Source: Lachnospiraceae bacterium (lineage in GTDB: Bacteria; Bacillota; Clostridia; Lachnospirales; Lachnospiraceae). Taken from it: 6,543 nt of DNA. Positions 1 to 6,543 of the stretch are shown here, one piece after another; the first letter of the stretch is position 1; every line of letters starts with the position of its first letter. The position numbers were made by a program, and so were the translations under genes. Below the pieces are notes generated by a model. It saw only the letters and a program-made list of their open reading frames with translations, was not told where the DNA came from and searched no databases. The stretch is taken from NCBI GenBank assembly GCA_017443685.1, contig JAFSYD010000262.1, positions 1-6,543 on the forward strand, in the 5' to 3' direction.

Positions 1-172
1 GCGCGAATTCATCCCTGTCATAGGTATCGCACTGATCCAGCCATCCTAAGAAATCATTGCCGGCGCCCGTTTTCTCCATCAGGGTCTTATACGCCGTCTC
101 CACAAGCGGACGCACCTGCGCCAGCTCATGCTCCCTTAGTCCGGCATTGCTGTAATTAAATGAAATAGCCAT
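1..172 (-). CDS. pgi: Glucose-6-phosphate isomerase, N-terminal 57 residues (partial)
   Basis: This is the 5' part of a gene that leaves the window at its left edge; 57 codons are visible. Glucose-6-phosphate isomerase interconverts glucose 6-phosphate and fructose 6-phosphate in the cytosol, in glycolysis and gluconeogenesis. The visible protein starts MAISFNYSNAGLREHEL and contains EKTGAGNDFLGWLD near residues 34-47. That matches, from memory, the N-terminus of Bacillus/Clostridium Pgi (an FDYS-like start, then HEKTGAGNDFLGW). The catalytic residues lie beyond the window. The start is supported by AAGGAGGG at 183-190, 10 nt upstream. The gene lies 44 nt after the HAD gene on the same strand, so it is probably the last visible gene of the GH1 cassette, where it would consume glucose 6-phosphate released by the 6-phospho-beta-glucosidase. 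Identification is confident despite the truncation. Confidence 0.88.
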   Translation of the reverse strand, partial: MAISFNYSNAGLREHELAQVRPLVETAYKTLMEKTGAGNDFLGWLDQCDTYDRDEFA

Positions 173-215
173 TGTAAAAGTTCCCTCCTTTATAAAACTA
201 AAAATTTGTTACATG

Positions 216-221
216 ATTATA
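216..221 (-). promoter_or_regulatory. Possible internal -10 box for pgi
   Basis: On the minus strand a perfect TATAAT overlaps the stop codon of the HAD gene. It would give a leader of about 35 nt before pgi. The hexamer 17 nt upstream (GAAAGC) is a poor -35, and there is no TGn extension. A promoter giving pgi its own expression is plausible for a housekeeping enzyme, but the match may be chance. Confidence 0.25.
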
Positions 222-867
222 TCGCTTCGTCCGCGATCGCTTTCGCGGCAGCAGCAAGATCCTCATACACACCGGCACAAAGTCCGGCGATCGTTTGCGT
301 CGGCGCAAGCTGATCCGGGATCATCACAACAGCAGCTCCCGCCGCCGCTCCCGCACGCACCCCGCCGAAAGAATCCTCGAGCACATAACAGTCCGCCGCA
401 TCTAGTCCGAGCCTTTTTGCCGCTTCCAAAAACACATCCGGCGCCGGCTTGGGCTGCGCCACTTCCGTGGAGGATAAGACAACGGAAAAATAATCTTCCA
501 TGCCTGCCTTTTTTAAGTTCCCACGGATCATTTGCTGCTGCGAGCTGGAAGCCACAGCCATTTTCACATTCCTTTCACGGAAAAAGTCAAGGATATCAAA
601 CAATCCCGGCTTGATCGGAACCTCCTTTTTTAAGGCGTCCGCCACCATCTTCCTGCATGCACCCGCAAAGCTCTCCGGCTCCACCTCGGGATAATGCTTA
701 TGGATCACGGCGTACATCACCTCCCCGGAGGTCCCCATAATCTCTTTGGAAAAATCCTCCGACGGCTCATAGCCGTTCTCCCGCGCCAGCTTGCGCCAGC
801 CATCCTGCCAAAGACGTTCCGTGTCAAACATCAGCCCGTCCATATCAAAAATCGCGCCTTTTTTCAT
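217..867 (-). CDS. HAD-superfamily hydrolase, beta-phosphoglucomutase/sugar-phosphatase-like
   Basis: This is a 216-residue HAD subfamily IA protein, the usual length for beta-phosphoglucomutase and small sugar phosphatases. All four HAD motifs are visible. Motif I is FDMDGLMFDTE, with nucleophile Asp8 and acid/base Asp10. Motif II is VASSS (Ser107). Motif III is AQPKPAPD (Lys140). Motif IV is VLEDSFGGVRAG (Glu164-Asp165), which would hold Mg2+. Residues about 15-85 form the helical cap that selects the substrate. The family acts on cytosolic sugar phosphates through an aspartyl-phosphate intermediate. Sequence alone does not separate a phosphatase from a mutase, so the substrate is unknown. 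The frame stays open to 969, but that extension overlaps the upstream IIB gene. The start at 867 places motif I at the N-terminus as expected, with a weak AGGTG 4 nt upstream. The gene lies 25 nt after the IIB stop and 44 nt before pgi, so it is probably co-transcribed with both. A hexose or hexitol phosphate is the likely substrate type. Confidence 0.9.
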   Translation of the reverse strand: MKKGAIFDMDGLMFDTERLWQDGWRKLARENGYEPSEDFSKEIMGTSGEVMYAVIHKHYPEVEPESFAGACRKMVADALKKEVPIKPGLFDILDFFRERNVKMAVASSSQQQMIRGNLKKAGMEDYFSVVLSSTEVAQPKPAPDVFLEAAKRLGLDAADCYVLEDSFGGVRAGAAAGAAVVMIPDQLAPTQTIAGLCAGVYEDLAAAAKAIADEAI

Positions 868-892
868 TGCACACCTGCCCTTCGCACGATCC

Positions 893-1387
893 CTATGACG
901 CAGCCCAATCCTCGTTCTCCGCTTCGTCCCGGGGCTCTTCATCCGCTTCGTACAGATGATCGTCGCCAAGCTCGGCGTAATGCGCCTTCGCCGCCGCGAT
1001 CTGCTCCGGCGTCGCCGCCGACACCTGCGCGGAGGTCACCGCCGAGGCATAGATGTCCTCCTTGATATATTCCGCCAAAGGACCCGCCGGCCCCACCGGC
1101 ATGACGTTGATCGTCGGCACACGCTTCTTCGGGTATATCCCGCAGCGCAGCGTACCGCCGCAGTCCACGATCACAAGCCCGATCTCATCCTCGGGAACCG
1201 TCTCCTTATAGCCGTCCACCGGCTGCATTCCGGAAAGCTCTACAATCCGATCCAGCGGCTCCGGACAGTCAACTTCACCCAGGATATACATTACCTTGCA
1301 GCGCTTCTTCGTCGGCATCACAACAAGCGGGCCGCCAAATCCGTTCGTGCCTCTCTCTATCCGGATCGCATGCATTTCTTTTGCCAT
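893..1387 (-). CDS. Stand-alone PTS glucitol/sorbitol-type IIB component (SrlE N-terminal domain)
   Basis: This 164-residue soluble protein matches the IIB half of glucitol/sorbitol permease SrlE. It opens with IRIERGTNGFGGPL (residues 8-21) and has QPVDGYKE (55-62). The family hallmark DCGGTLRCGIYPKKR..PTIN spans 75-94, followed by GPLAEYIKEDIY (102-113). In the family a cysteine in this hallmark takes phosphate from IIA and passes it to the sugar; Cys76 is the likely site, and Cys82 is the other one in the motif. E. coli SrlE continues into a membrane domain, which is absent here. After residue 113 there is an Ala-rich helix and then an acidic tail (about 141-161) ending WAAS. The frame is intact, and the HAD gene begins 25 nt later, so this does not look like a broken gene. 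The open frame extends to 1426, but AGGAGG at 1397-1402 fixes the start at 1387. No IIC or IIA gene is visible. It could be a PTS subunit working with parts encoded elsewhere, or a phosphorylation-dependent regulator. Confidence 0.87.
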   Translation of the reverse strand: MAKEMHAIRIERGTNGFGGPLVVMPTKKRCKVMYILGEVDCPEPLDRIVELSGMQPVDGYKETVPEDEIGLVIVDCGGTLRCGIYPKKRVPTINVMPVGPAGPLAEYIKEDIYASAVTSAQVSAATPEQIAAAKAHYAELGDDHLYEADEEPRDEAENEDWAAS

Positions 1388-1396
1388 ATAAAAATG

Positions 1397-1402
1397 CCTC
1401 CT
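1397..1402 (-). promoter_or_regulatory. Ribosome binding site that fixes the IIB start
   Basis: A perfect AGGAGG on the minus strand lies 9 nt before the ATG at 1387. It favours this start over the in-frame ATG at 1426, which would add 13 residues with no counterpart in SrlE. Confidence 0.85.
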
Positions 1403-1447
1403 GACATATTCATTCGTAAAACGCACCGCAAATACGGTCCGCCCAAA

Positions 1448-2920
<1,473 letters not shown>

Positions 2921-2929
2921 TCAACGTAT

Positions 2930-2958
2930 ATCATAGCACAAATCAAAACCAATGAAAA
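2930..2958 (-). promoter_or_regulatory. Predicted promoter of the GH1-IIB-HAD-pgi cassette
   Basis: On the minus strand, -10 TATGAT (2930-2935) is preceded by TGC, giving an extended -10. A -35-like TTTTCA (2953-2958) stands 17 nt away. Transcription would start near 2923, leaving a leader of about 35 nt before the GH1 ATG. The -10 is good and the -35 moderate (four of six bases). The site lies in the 91-nt gap between tetR and the GH1 gene. Confidence 0.5.
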
Positions 2959-3001
2959 CAGATTTGGCAAAACTCACGTCATTCTTTTTTAAAAATCTGT
3001 T
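2957..3001. repeat. Nine-base inverted repeat across the tetR 3' end
   Basis: AACAGATTT (2957-2965) and AAATCTGTT (2993-3001) are exact inverted repeats 27 nt apart. The right arm lies in the last codons of tetR and the left arm beside the -35 of the GH1 promoter. On the minus strand the hairpin is followed by only a short T run, so it would be a weak AT-rich terminator for tetR at best. It could also be chance or a looped regulatory pair. Confidence 0.25.
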
Positions 3002-3536
3002 CCGCGGGTTCCAGGACGCGGCAGAGAAGATCCACCATCGTATCCACCGGGATATCCTGGCCGTTTACGAACCAGCCGACGATCGTGCTTCCCACGCCCG
3101 CGCCGTAAAAACCAACCGCGATCCGCACGACATCCTCTTCCACGGACGCCCCGATCTCCTCCAGATAGCGATGCGTGACGTTCTGAAAATGCCGGTAAAT
3201 GAGCGCCAGAAGATCCTGCTCCGGTTCGGCAAGCAGCATATTTTTTACAATGCGCTCATTGTCCTTCATCTGGGAAAACCGCTTTTGAAGCATCGTACGC
3301 ATATCCGTTTCCAGAAGATCCCTTAGAACGACCTCCCCCATTTCCTTCATGGTGTATTCCAAAAGCGCGTATTTGTCTTCAAAATGCGCGTAAAACGTGG
3401 AACGGCTGACCATGGCCTCCTTGCAGATATCCTTGATGGATACCTTGGCCCACGGCTTTCTTTCCAGGAGGGCAAACAGCGCTATGATAAGGGATCTTCT
3501 TGTTTTTATGGTGCGGACATCGGTTTTTGCAGTCAT
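2979..3536 (-). CDS. TetR/AcrR-family transcriptional repressor
   Basis: This 185-residue regulator has the usual TetR length. The N-terminal DNA-binding part contains RRSLIIALFALLERKPW (residues 13-29), then the helix-turn-helix: SIKDICKEAMVSRSTFY (about 33-49), followed by AHFEDKYALLE. The C-terminal ligand/dimerisation part, about 70-185, includes FYGAGVGSTIVGWFVNG (143-159). It resembles the TetR-like C-terminal domains of Firmicutes regulators such as DhaS, by recollection only. Such proteins bind palindromic operators as dimers and release them when a small molecule binds. The frame opens at 3572, but AAGAGG at 3545-3550, 8 nt upstream, selects the ATG at 3536. The gene is divergent from the adaptor/permease pair, so it most likely represses that pump and itself. 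The inducer is unknown. It could also affect the GH1 cassette 91 nt downstream, though nothing shows this. Confidence 0.92.
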   Translation of the reverse strand: MTAKTDVRTIKTRRSLIIALFALLERKPWAKVSIKDICKEAMVSRSTFYAHFEDKYALLEYTMKEMGEVVLRDLLETDMRTMLQKRFSQMKDNERIVKNMLLAEPEQDLLALIYRHFQNVTHRYLEEIGASVEEDVVRIAVGFYGAGVGSTIVGWFVNGQDIPVDTMVDLLCRVLEPAEQIFKKE

Positions 3537-3544
3537 ATGCCATA

Positions 3545-3550
3545 CCTCTT
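3545..3550 (-). promoter_or_regulatory. Ribosome binding site that fixes the tetR start
   Basis: AAGAGG on the minus strand lies 8 nt before the ATG at 3536. It supports this start over the upstream in-frame ATG at 3572, which would lie inside the predicted leader. Confidence 0.7.
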
Positions 3551-3554
3551 TTCC

Positions 3555-3567
3555 AGTGCGTCGCACT
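3555..3567. promoter_or_regulatory. Perfect 13-bp palindrome in the tetR leader, candidate TetR operator
   Basis: AGTGCG-T-CGCACT is an exact palindrome with 6-bp arms and one central base. It stands between the predicted tetR transcription start (about 3578) and the tetR ribosome binding site. A dimeric TetR repressor bound here would block its own transcription. Position and symmetry support an operator; binding is inferred. Confidence 0.5.
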
Positions 3568-3584
3568 TCCACAATCCTGGTATC

Positions 3585-3613
3585 ATTTTATCACTTTTCG
3601 GACATTTTTTCAA
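3585..3613 (-). promoter_or_regulatory. Predicted tetR promoter
   Basis: On the minus strand, -35 TTGAAA (3608-3613) and -10 TAAAAT (3585-3590) each match consensus at five of six bases, with the ideal 17-nt spacer. Transcription would start near 3578, with a leader of about 42 nt. This is the best sigma-A-type promoter in the window. Confidence 0.7.
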
Positions 3614-3646
3614 ATATGTACGAAAAACTACACTTTACTCATCTTT

Positions 3647-3662
3647 GGGAATTGCATTTCCC
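3647..3662. promoter_or_regulatory. Near-perfect 16-bp palindrome over the pump -35, candidate operator
   Basis: GGGAATTGCATTTCCC is symmetric at seven of its eight base pairs; only the sixth pair (T opposite T) breaks symmetry. It covers the -35 region of the predicted plus-strand pump promoter, a classic repressor position. Its sequence is unrelated to the palindrome in the tetR leader, so at most one of them may be the TetR site, or a second regulator acts here. Confidence 0.45.
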
Positions 3663-3680
3663 ATTTTCCCTTGTTAAAAT
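3652..3680 (+). promoter_or_regulatory. Predicted promoter of the adaptor-permease operon
   Basis: The -10 TAAAAT (3675-3680) is preceded by TGT, giving an extended -10 that tolerates a poor -35. The hexamer 17 nt upstream, TTGCAT (3652-3657), matches only TTG of the consensus. The start would be near 3687, leaving a leader of about 100 nt. The leader includes an imperfect inverted repeat (GGACAC / GTGTTCC, 3707-3722). A more proximal pair (TTGGAA / TATTAT) would put the start in the ribosome binding site and is less likely. Confidence 0.45.
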
Positions 3681-3786
3681 GTTGCGGCAATGTGAATGGC
3701 ATTCTTGGACACTTTGTGTTCCCATATGCGTTTTGCGCACACTTGGAAAATGTATTTTTTCTTTATTATAAAAAGGAGAGGACGTT

Positions 3787-5844
3787 ATGAAGCACCGAAT
3801 TGTCGCATTGATGTTGATCGCCCTGCTGGCGGTCGGTACAACGGCTTGCGGAGAAGAGGAGGAAGCGGAAGTCACGACCGTCACGGTCAGCGTGGCGCAT
3901 CCCACGAAGGACAGCATTTCCGTTATGTCCGAATTTGTCGGGACGGTTGCACCCGAGGACGAAGTATCCGTTTACCCGTTAGTATCGGGCACGATCACGA
4001 AGAAGAATTTTGACGTCGGCGATGAGGTAAAGCCGGGCGCGGTGCTTTTTACCATCGACGATACGAACGCACAGCTTACGGTAAAAAGCGCAAGCGCGGC
4101 GTATGAAGCGGCGCAGGCTTCCGTGAATGCCGCGCAGGCCAACCTGTCGATGACGGCCAAAAGCAACGAACTGACGGATATCCAGAACAACGCCCTCGCC
4201 GACCTTACGACGGAGTCGCAGCTGAACACGTTGAACAACCAGCTGCGGACGGCGCAGGATACCGCGGACTCCTACAACAAGCAGAAAAAGCAGCTCAACG
4301 ATCAGTACAGCTCCGCTGCCTCATCAAGAACCGCGCTGAGTGCAAAGGTTGCCGCATTGAACACCGAGCTTGCCAACGCAAATACTGCTTATACTGCCGC
4401 CGAGGCTGCGTATAACCAGGCAGTCGGCGCCGCGGATACTGCTGCCAAAAATCTTGCCGGCGCAACGGCTGCCGACCACGATGCGAAAAAAGCCGCGGCA
4501 GATGCGGCCGTCATTGAGGTTACGGCAAAAAAAGCCGCATTAGATGCCGCCCTGGATAAAAGAGATGAACTGGCTGCCACCATTACGGCTATGCAGACGC
4601 AGATCAACTCTCTTGACGCGACCTACAAAAACCTGGACTCCACCATCACCTCTGCCCGCATTGCGGAAGAGAACGCGGATACACAGGTGGAATCCATCAA
4701 AGAGAACATCCGCCTGACGCAGGAGACGGCCGCCCTCAAAAAGGATCAGATCAACACCAAGACAGATGAGATCAACGCGGATAAATACGCTGCCACGGAA
4801 GCGCAGGCGAACGCTGCCGCCGCACAGGCTAACGCCGCGGCAACGCAGGTAGAGCAGGCGCAGACCGCCCTCTCTTACTACAGCGTGACCGCCCCCATCG
4901 GCGGTACGATCGAATCCATTTCCGTGGAAGAGAACCAGATGGCACAGGCCGGCGTTCCCGCTTATGTCATCTCCAACAAGGACAATATGGTCGTTACCTT
5001 TAAAGTAACGGAAGCTGTCGCCAACGCGTTTACCCTCGGCGATTCCGTCACGGCGGAACGCGGAGGCGAATCCTTTGACGGCGTGATCACGGAGATCGGC
5101 GGCATGGCGGATGCGCAGACAAAGCTGTTTCCGATCAAGGCTTCCCTCGGTGCTGTGGAGGGCCTGGCAAGCGGCATCTCAATGAAGGTCTACGCTTATA
5201 CCAAGGAAGTGGAGAACGCGGTCACCGTCCCCTATGACACACTGTATTTCCAGGGCGGAAGCTCCTATGTCTTCGTCGCGGAGGGCGGCAAGGCTGTCCG
5301 CCGCTCGGTCACCACGGGATTGATGGATGACAGGAAAGCCGAGATCATCGACGGTCTCGGAATGGATGACGATGTGATCGTTACCTGGTCGTCACAGCTG
5401 AAGGACGGCACCGATATCACGGTCGCAGGAGCAGACAAAGGCAAAGCAAAATCCACGGATGATGCCGACGCTGCCGGGCAAAAGGATGATGCGGAGTCCG
5501 GGGATGGCGAAGCACAGGAGCAGACCGAAGAAACAAATCCGGATGACAGCAAGAGCGGAGCAGAAAGCGACTCGAAGCAGCAGACTGACGACAAAAAGCC
5601 GGATAAAAAGGAATCTCCGGCGCAATCCGATGACAAGGATTCCGACGATAAAAAAAGCGATGAAAAGAAATCCGATGATACAAGTTCCGGCGAATCCGAC
5701 GATACCGACGCCGCTTCCACTGTCATCCGCGAAAATGATAAGAACGAAGACGGCTCCGTCGGCAGCGTAACAACCCGATCCTTTATCGCCACCCTTTCCG
5801 GCGGCTGCATCACGGCTACTATCGCAGAAAGCGAGGCACGTTAA
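3787..5844 (+). CDS. RND/HlyD-family efflux adaptor lipoprotein with long coiled-coil hairpin and charged tail
   Basis: This is a 685-residue membrane-fusion adaptor. Residues 1-20 form a lipoprotein-type signal with a lipobox-like GTTAC, so Cys21 would be lipidated and anchor the protein outside the cytoplasmic membrane. The first half-lipoyl segment spans about 58-100 (YPLVSGTITKKNFDVGDEVK). A very long Ala/Gln/Asn/Thr-rich helical hairpin spans about 100-362. The second lipoyl half begins SVTAPIGGTIESISVEENQ (366-384), followed by a beta-barrel (about 396-470) and a membrane-proximal domain (about 471-548, VTVPYDTLYF). After that comes an unusual Asp/Lys/Ser/Glu-rich tail (549-650) and a short ordered-looking end (650-685) with a second cysteine. 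Family adaptors couple an inner-membrane pump to substrate export; with no outer membrane the hairpin would extend into the cell wall. AAGGAG at 3773-3778 supports the start. The RND permease follows after 3 nt, and the divergent TetR is the likely regulator. The exported substrate is unknown. Confidence 0.9.
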   Translation: MKHRIVALMLIALLAVGTTACGEEEEAEVTTVTVSVAHPTKDSISVMSEFVGTVAPEDEVSVYPLVSGTITKKNFDVGDEVKPGAVLFTIDDTNAQLTVKSASAAYEAAQASVNAAQANLSMTAKSNELTDIQNNALADLTTESQLNTLNNQLRTAQDTADSYNKQKKQLNDQYSSAASSRTALSAKVAALNTELANANTAYTAAEAAYNQAVGAADTAAKNLAGATAADHDAKKAAADAAVIEVTAKKAALDAALDKRDELAATITAMQTQINSLDATYKNLDSTITSARIAEENADTQVESIKENIRLTQETAALKKDQINTKTDEINADKYAATEAQANAAAAQANAAATQVEQAQTALSYYSVTAPIGGTIESISVEENQMAQAGVPAYVISNKDNMVVTFKVTEAVANAFTLGDSVTAERGGESFDGVITEIGGMADAQTKLFPIKASLGAVEGLASGISMKVYAYTKEVENAVTVPYDTLYFQGGSSYVFVAEGGKAVRRSVTTGLMDDRKAEIIDGLGMDDDVIVTWSSQLKDGTDITVAGADKGKAKSTDDADAAGQKDDAESGDGEAQEQTEETNPDDSKSGAESDSKQQTDDKKPDKKESPAQSDDKDSDDKKSDEKKSDDTSSGESDDTDAASTVIRENDKNEDGSVGSVTTRSFIATLSGGCITATIAESEAR
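5431..5736 (+). repeat. Charged low-complexity tail of the adaptor, with 5-residue repeats
   Basis: This stretch encodes residues 549-650 of the adaptor, almost entirely Asp, Lys, Ser, Glu, Gln, Gly and Thr. From residue 614 (base 5626) it shows a clear five-residue period: SDDKD, SDDKK, SDEKK, SDDTS. The DNA copies differ at several bases, so the repeat is old or selected at protein level rather than a fresh duplication. It is predicted to be disordered. Confidence 0.75.
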
Positions 5845-5847
5845 ACA

Positions 5848-6543
5848 ATGGGCATTACCAAGATAATTTTAAAGCGTCCGTCCTCCGCGGTCATGATCTT
5901 ACTTGCGATCGCGGTCTTCGGTATCACCTCGCTTTTCGGTTTTAAGATGGCGTTGATCCCGAACATCGAAATGCCGATCCAGCTTGTCATGGTCACCTAT
6001 CCGGGGGCCGATCCGAAAAGTGTGGACGAGCTTGTTACCACTAAGATCGAAGGCGCGGTCGAGTCCCTGTCAGGCGTGAAGACCGTCTCCTCTTATTCCC
6101 GGGAGAACGTCTCCATGATCGTACTTCAGTACGATTACGGCACCGATACCAACAAGAATTTCCTTAATCTGCGTGCTGCCCTCGACGGCACAAAAGCATC
6201 TCTCCCCGACGACTGCAAAGAGCCGGTCATCATGGAGATCAACATCGACTCCATGCCGAGCGTTATGCTGACGGCAACCTCCGACAACAATACGGACATC
6301 CTTGCGTTTTTGGATGACGGCATGAAAAAGGAGATTGAGGCTCTCTCCTCCGTTGCGCAGGTGAACATCACCGGCGGTAAAACGGATTACATCCGTGTGC
6401 TGTTAAAAGAGGATATGTTAAACCAGTTCGGGCTTTCCATGTCCACCGTATCCAGCTACATCGCGGCAACCGACTTTATGATCCCGATCGGTTCCTTAGA
6501 TCAGGGTTCCCAGTCCTTAAGCTCGACAAGCTCCGCGGACAAC
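5848..6543 (+). CDS. RND (AcrB/HAE1-like) efflux permease, N-terminal 232 residues (partial)
   Basis: The frame is open from ATG 5848 to the window end, 232 codons without a stop. RND permeases are usually about 1000 residues or more, so roughly a fifth is visible. After a short cytosolic start (MGITKIILKRPSS) comes membrane segment 1 at about residues 14-32. Next is the typical beginning of the extracytoplasmic porter domain: ALIPNIEMPIQLVMVTYPGA (35-54) and SVDELVTTKIE (58-68). VKTVSSYSRENVSMI follows near residues 77-91. This is characteristic of the HAE1/AcrB efflux family, which drives drug or lipophile export by proton antiport. The start lies 3 nt after the adaptor stop, with GAGG inside the adaptor's last codons, so the two are translationally linked. 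The proton-relay aspartates lie beyond the window. Substrate and partner porin are unknown; in a monoderm host no TolC-like partner is expected. Confidence 0.93.
   Translation, partial: MGITKIILKRPSSAVMILLAIAVFGITSLFGFKMALIPNIEMPIQLVMVTYPGADPKSVDELVTTKIEGAVESLSGVKTVSSYSRENVSMIVLQYDYGTDTNKNFLNLRAALDGTKASLPDDCKEPVIMEINIDSMPSVMLTATSDNNTDILAFLDDGMKKEIEALSSVAQVNITGGKTDYIRVLLKEDMLNQFGLSMSTVSSYIAATDFMIPIGSLDQGSQSLSSTSSADN

Noticed and set aside
868..969. N-terminal extension of the HAD protein to an ATG at 969
   Set aside because: It would add 34 basic residues ahead of motif I and overlap the end of the IIB gene. Family members start within a few residues of motif I.
1425..1438. ACCG/CGGT hairpin between the GH1 and IIB genes as a terminator
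   Set aside because: The stem is only 4 bp with no T run; the spacing and strong IIB ribosome site fit a continuous transcript better.
3727..3739. TGCG-N5-CGCA as a second copy of the tetR-leader palindrome
   Set aside because: The core bases are shared but the arms are only 4 bp and the spacing differs (5 versus 1), so one dimer would not read both the same way.
3743..3769. TTGGAA / TATTAT promoter immediately before the adaptor gene
   Set aside because: The spacer is only 15 nt and transcription would begin inside the ribosome binding site, leaving no usable leader.
5626..5685. The pentapeptide repeat as a CRISPR or DNA-level tandem array
   Set aside because: The 15-nt units differ at many bases and are conserved only as amino-acid pattern inside an open reading frame.
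5265..5813. Minus-strand open frame rich in serine opposite the adaptor tail
   Set aside because: It is the mirror of the Asp/Ser/Lys codon repeats on the plus strand and has no upstream signal of its own.

Overview
The window looks like a chromosomal segment of a Gram-positive anaerobe of the Clostridia, probably Lachnospiraceae-like. The reasons are strong AGGAGG-type ribosome binding sites, moderately GC-rich genes separated by AT-rich promoters, a Firmicutes-type glucose-6-phosphate isomerase start, and an RND-type efflux system whose adaptor is a lipoprotein. The genus cannot be fixed from this sequence. There are seven genes, five on the minus strand and two on the plus strand. The two outermost genes run off the window. 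No RNA gene, CRISPR array, insertion sequence or clear intrinsic terminator is visible.

Region 1 (1-2960, all minus strand) is a sugar-phosphate cassette, read from right to left. It begins with a promoter near 2930-2958 and a family 1 glycoside hydrolase of the 6-phospho-beta-glucosidase type. Next come a stand-alone PTS IIB protein of the glucitol/sorbitol (SrlE) family, a HAD-superfamily sugar phosphatase or phosphoglucomutase-like enzyme, and the 5' end of glucose-6-phosphate isomerase (pgi). Gaps of 60, 25 and 44 nt suggest one transcript, with a possible extra promoter just before pgi. The logic is coherent. Phosphorylated beta-glucosides entering through a PTS would be cleaved to glucose 6-phosphate, which Pgi feeds into glycolysis. 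The IIB protein has no membrane partner here and its role is open.

Region 2 (2979-5844 and onward) is a regulator-efflux module. A TetR-family repressor on the minus strand is divergent from two plus-strand genes: a long lipoprotein-type RND/HlyD membrane-fusion adaptor and, 3 nt after it, the start of an AcrB-like RND permease. The 250-nt divergent intergenic region carries a convincing tetR promoter (TTGAAA-17-TAAAAT) and a plausible extended -10 promoter for the pump genes. It also holds two palindromes placed where TetR operators would be expected: a perfect 13-mer in the tetR leader, and a near-perfect 16-mer overlapping the pump -35.

The most unusual items are the orphan SrlE-type IIB domain ending in an acidic tail, and the roughly 100-residue Asp/Lys/Ser/Glu low-complexity tail on the efflux adaptor. 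Nothing in the window proves a new system. Most of it is recognisable metabolism plus a TetR-controlled RND pump.
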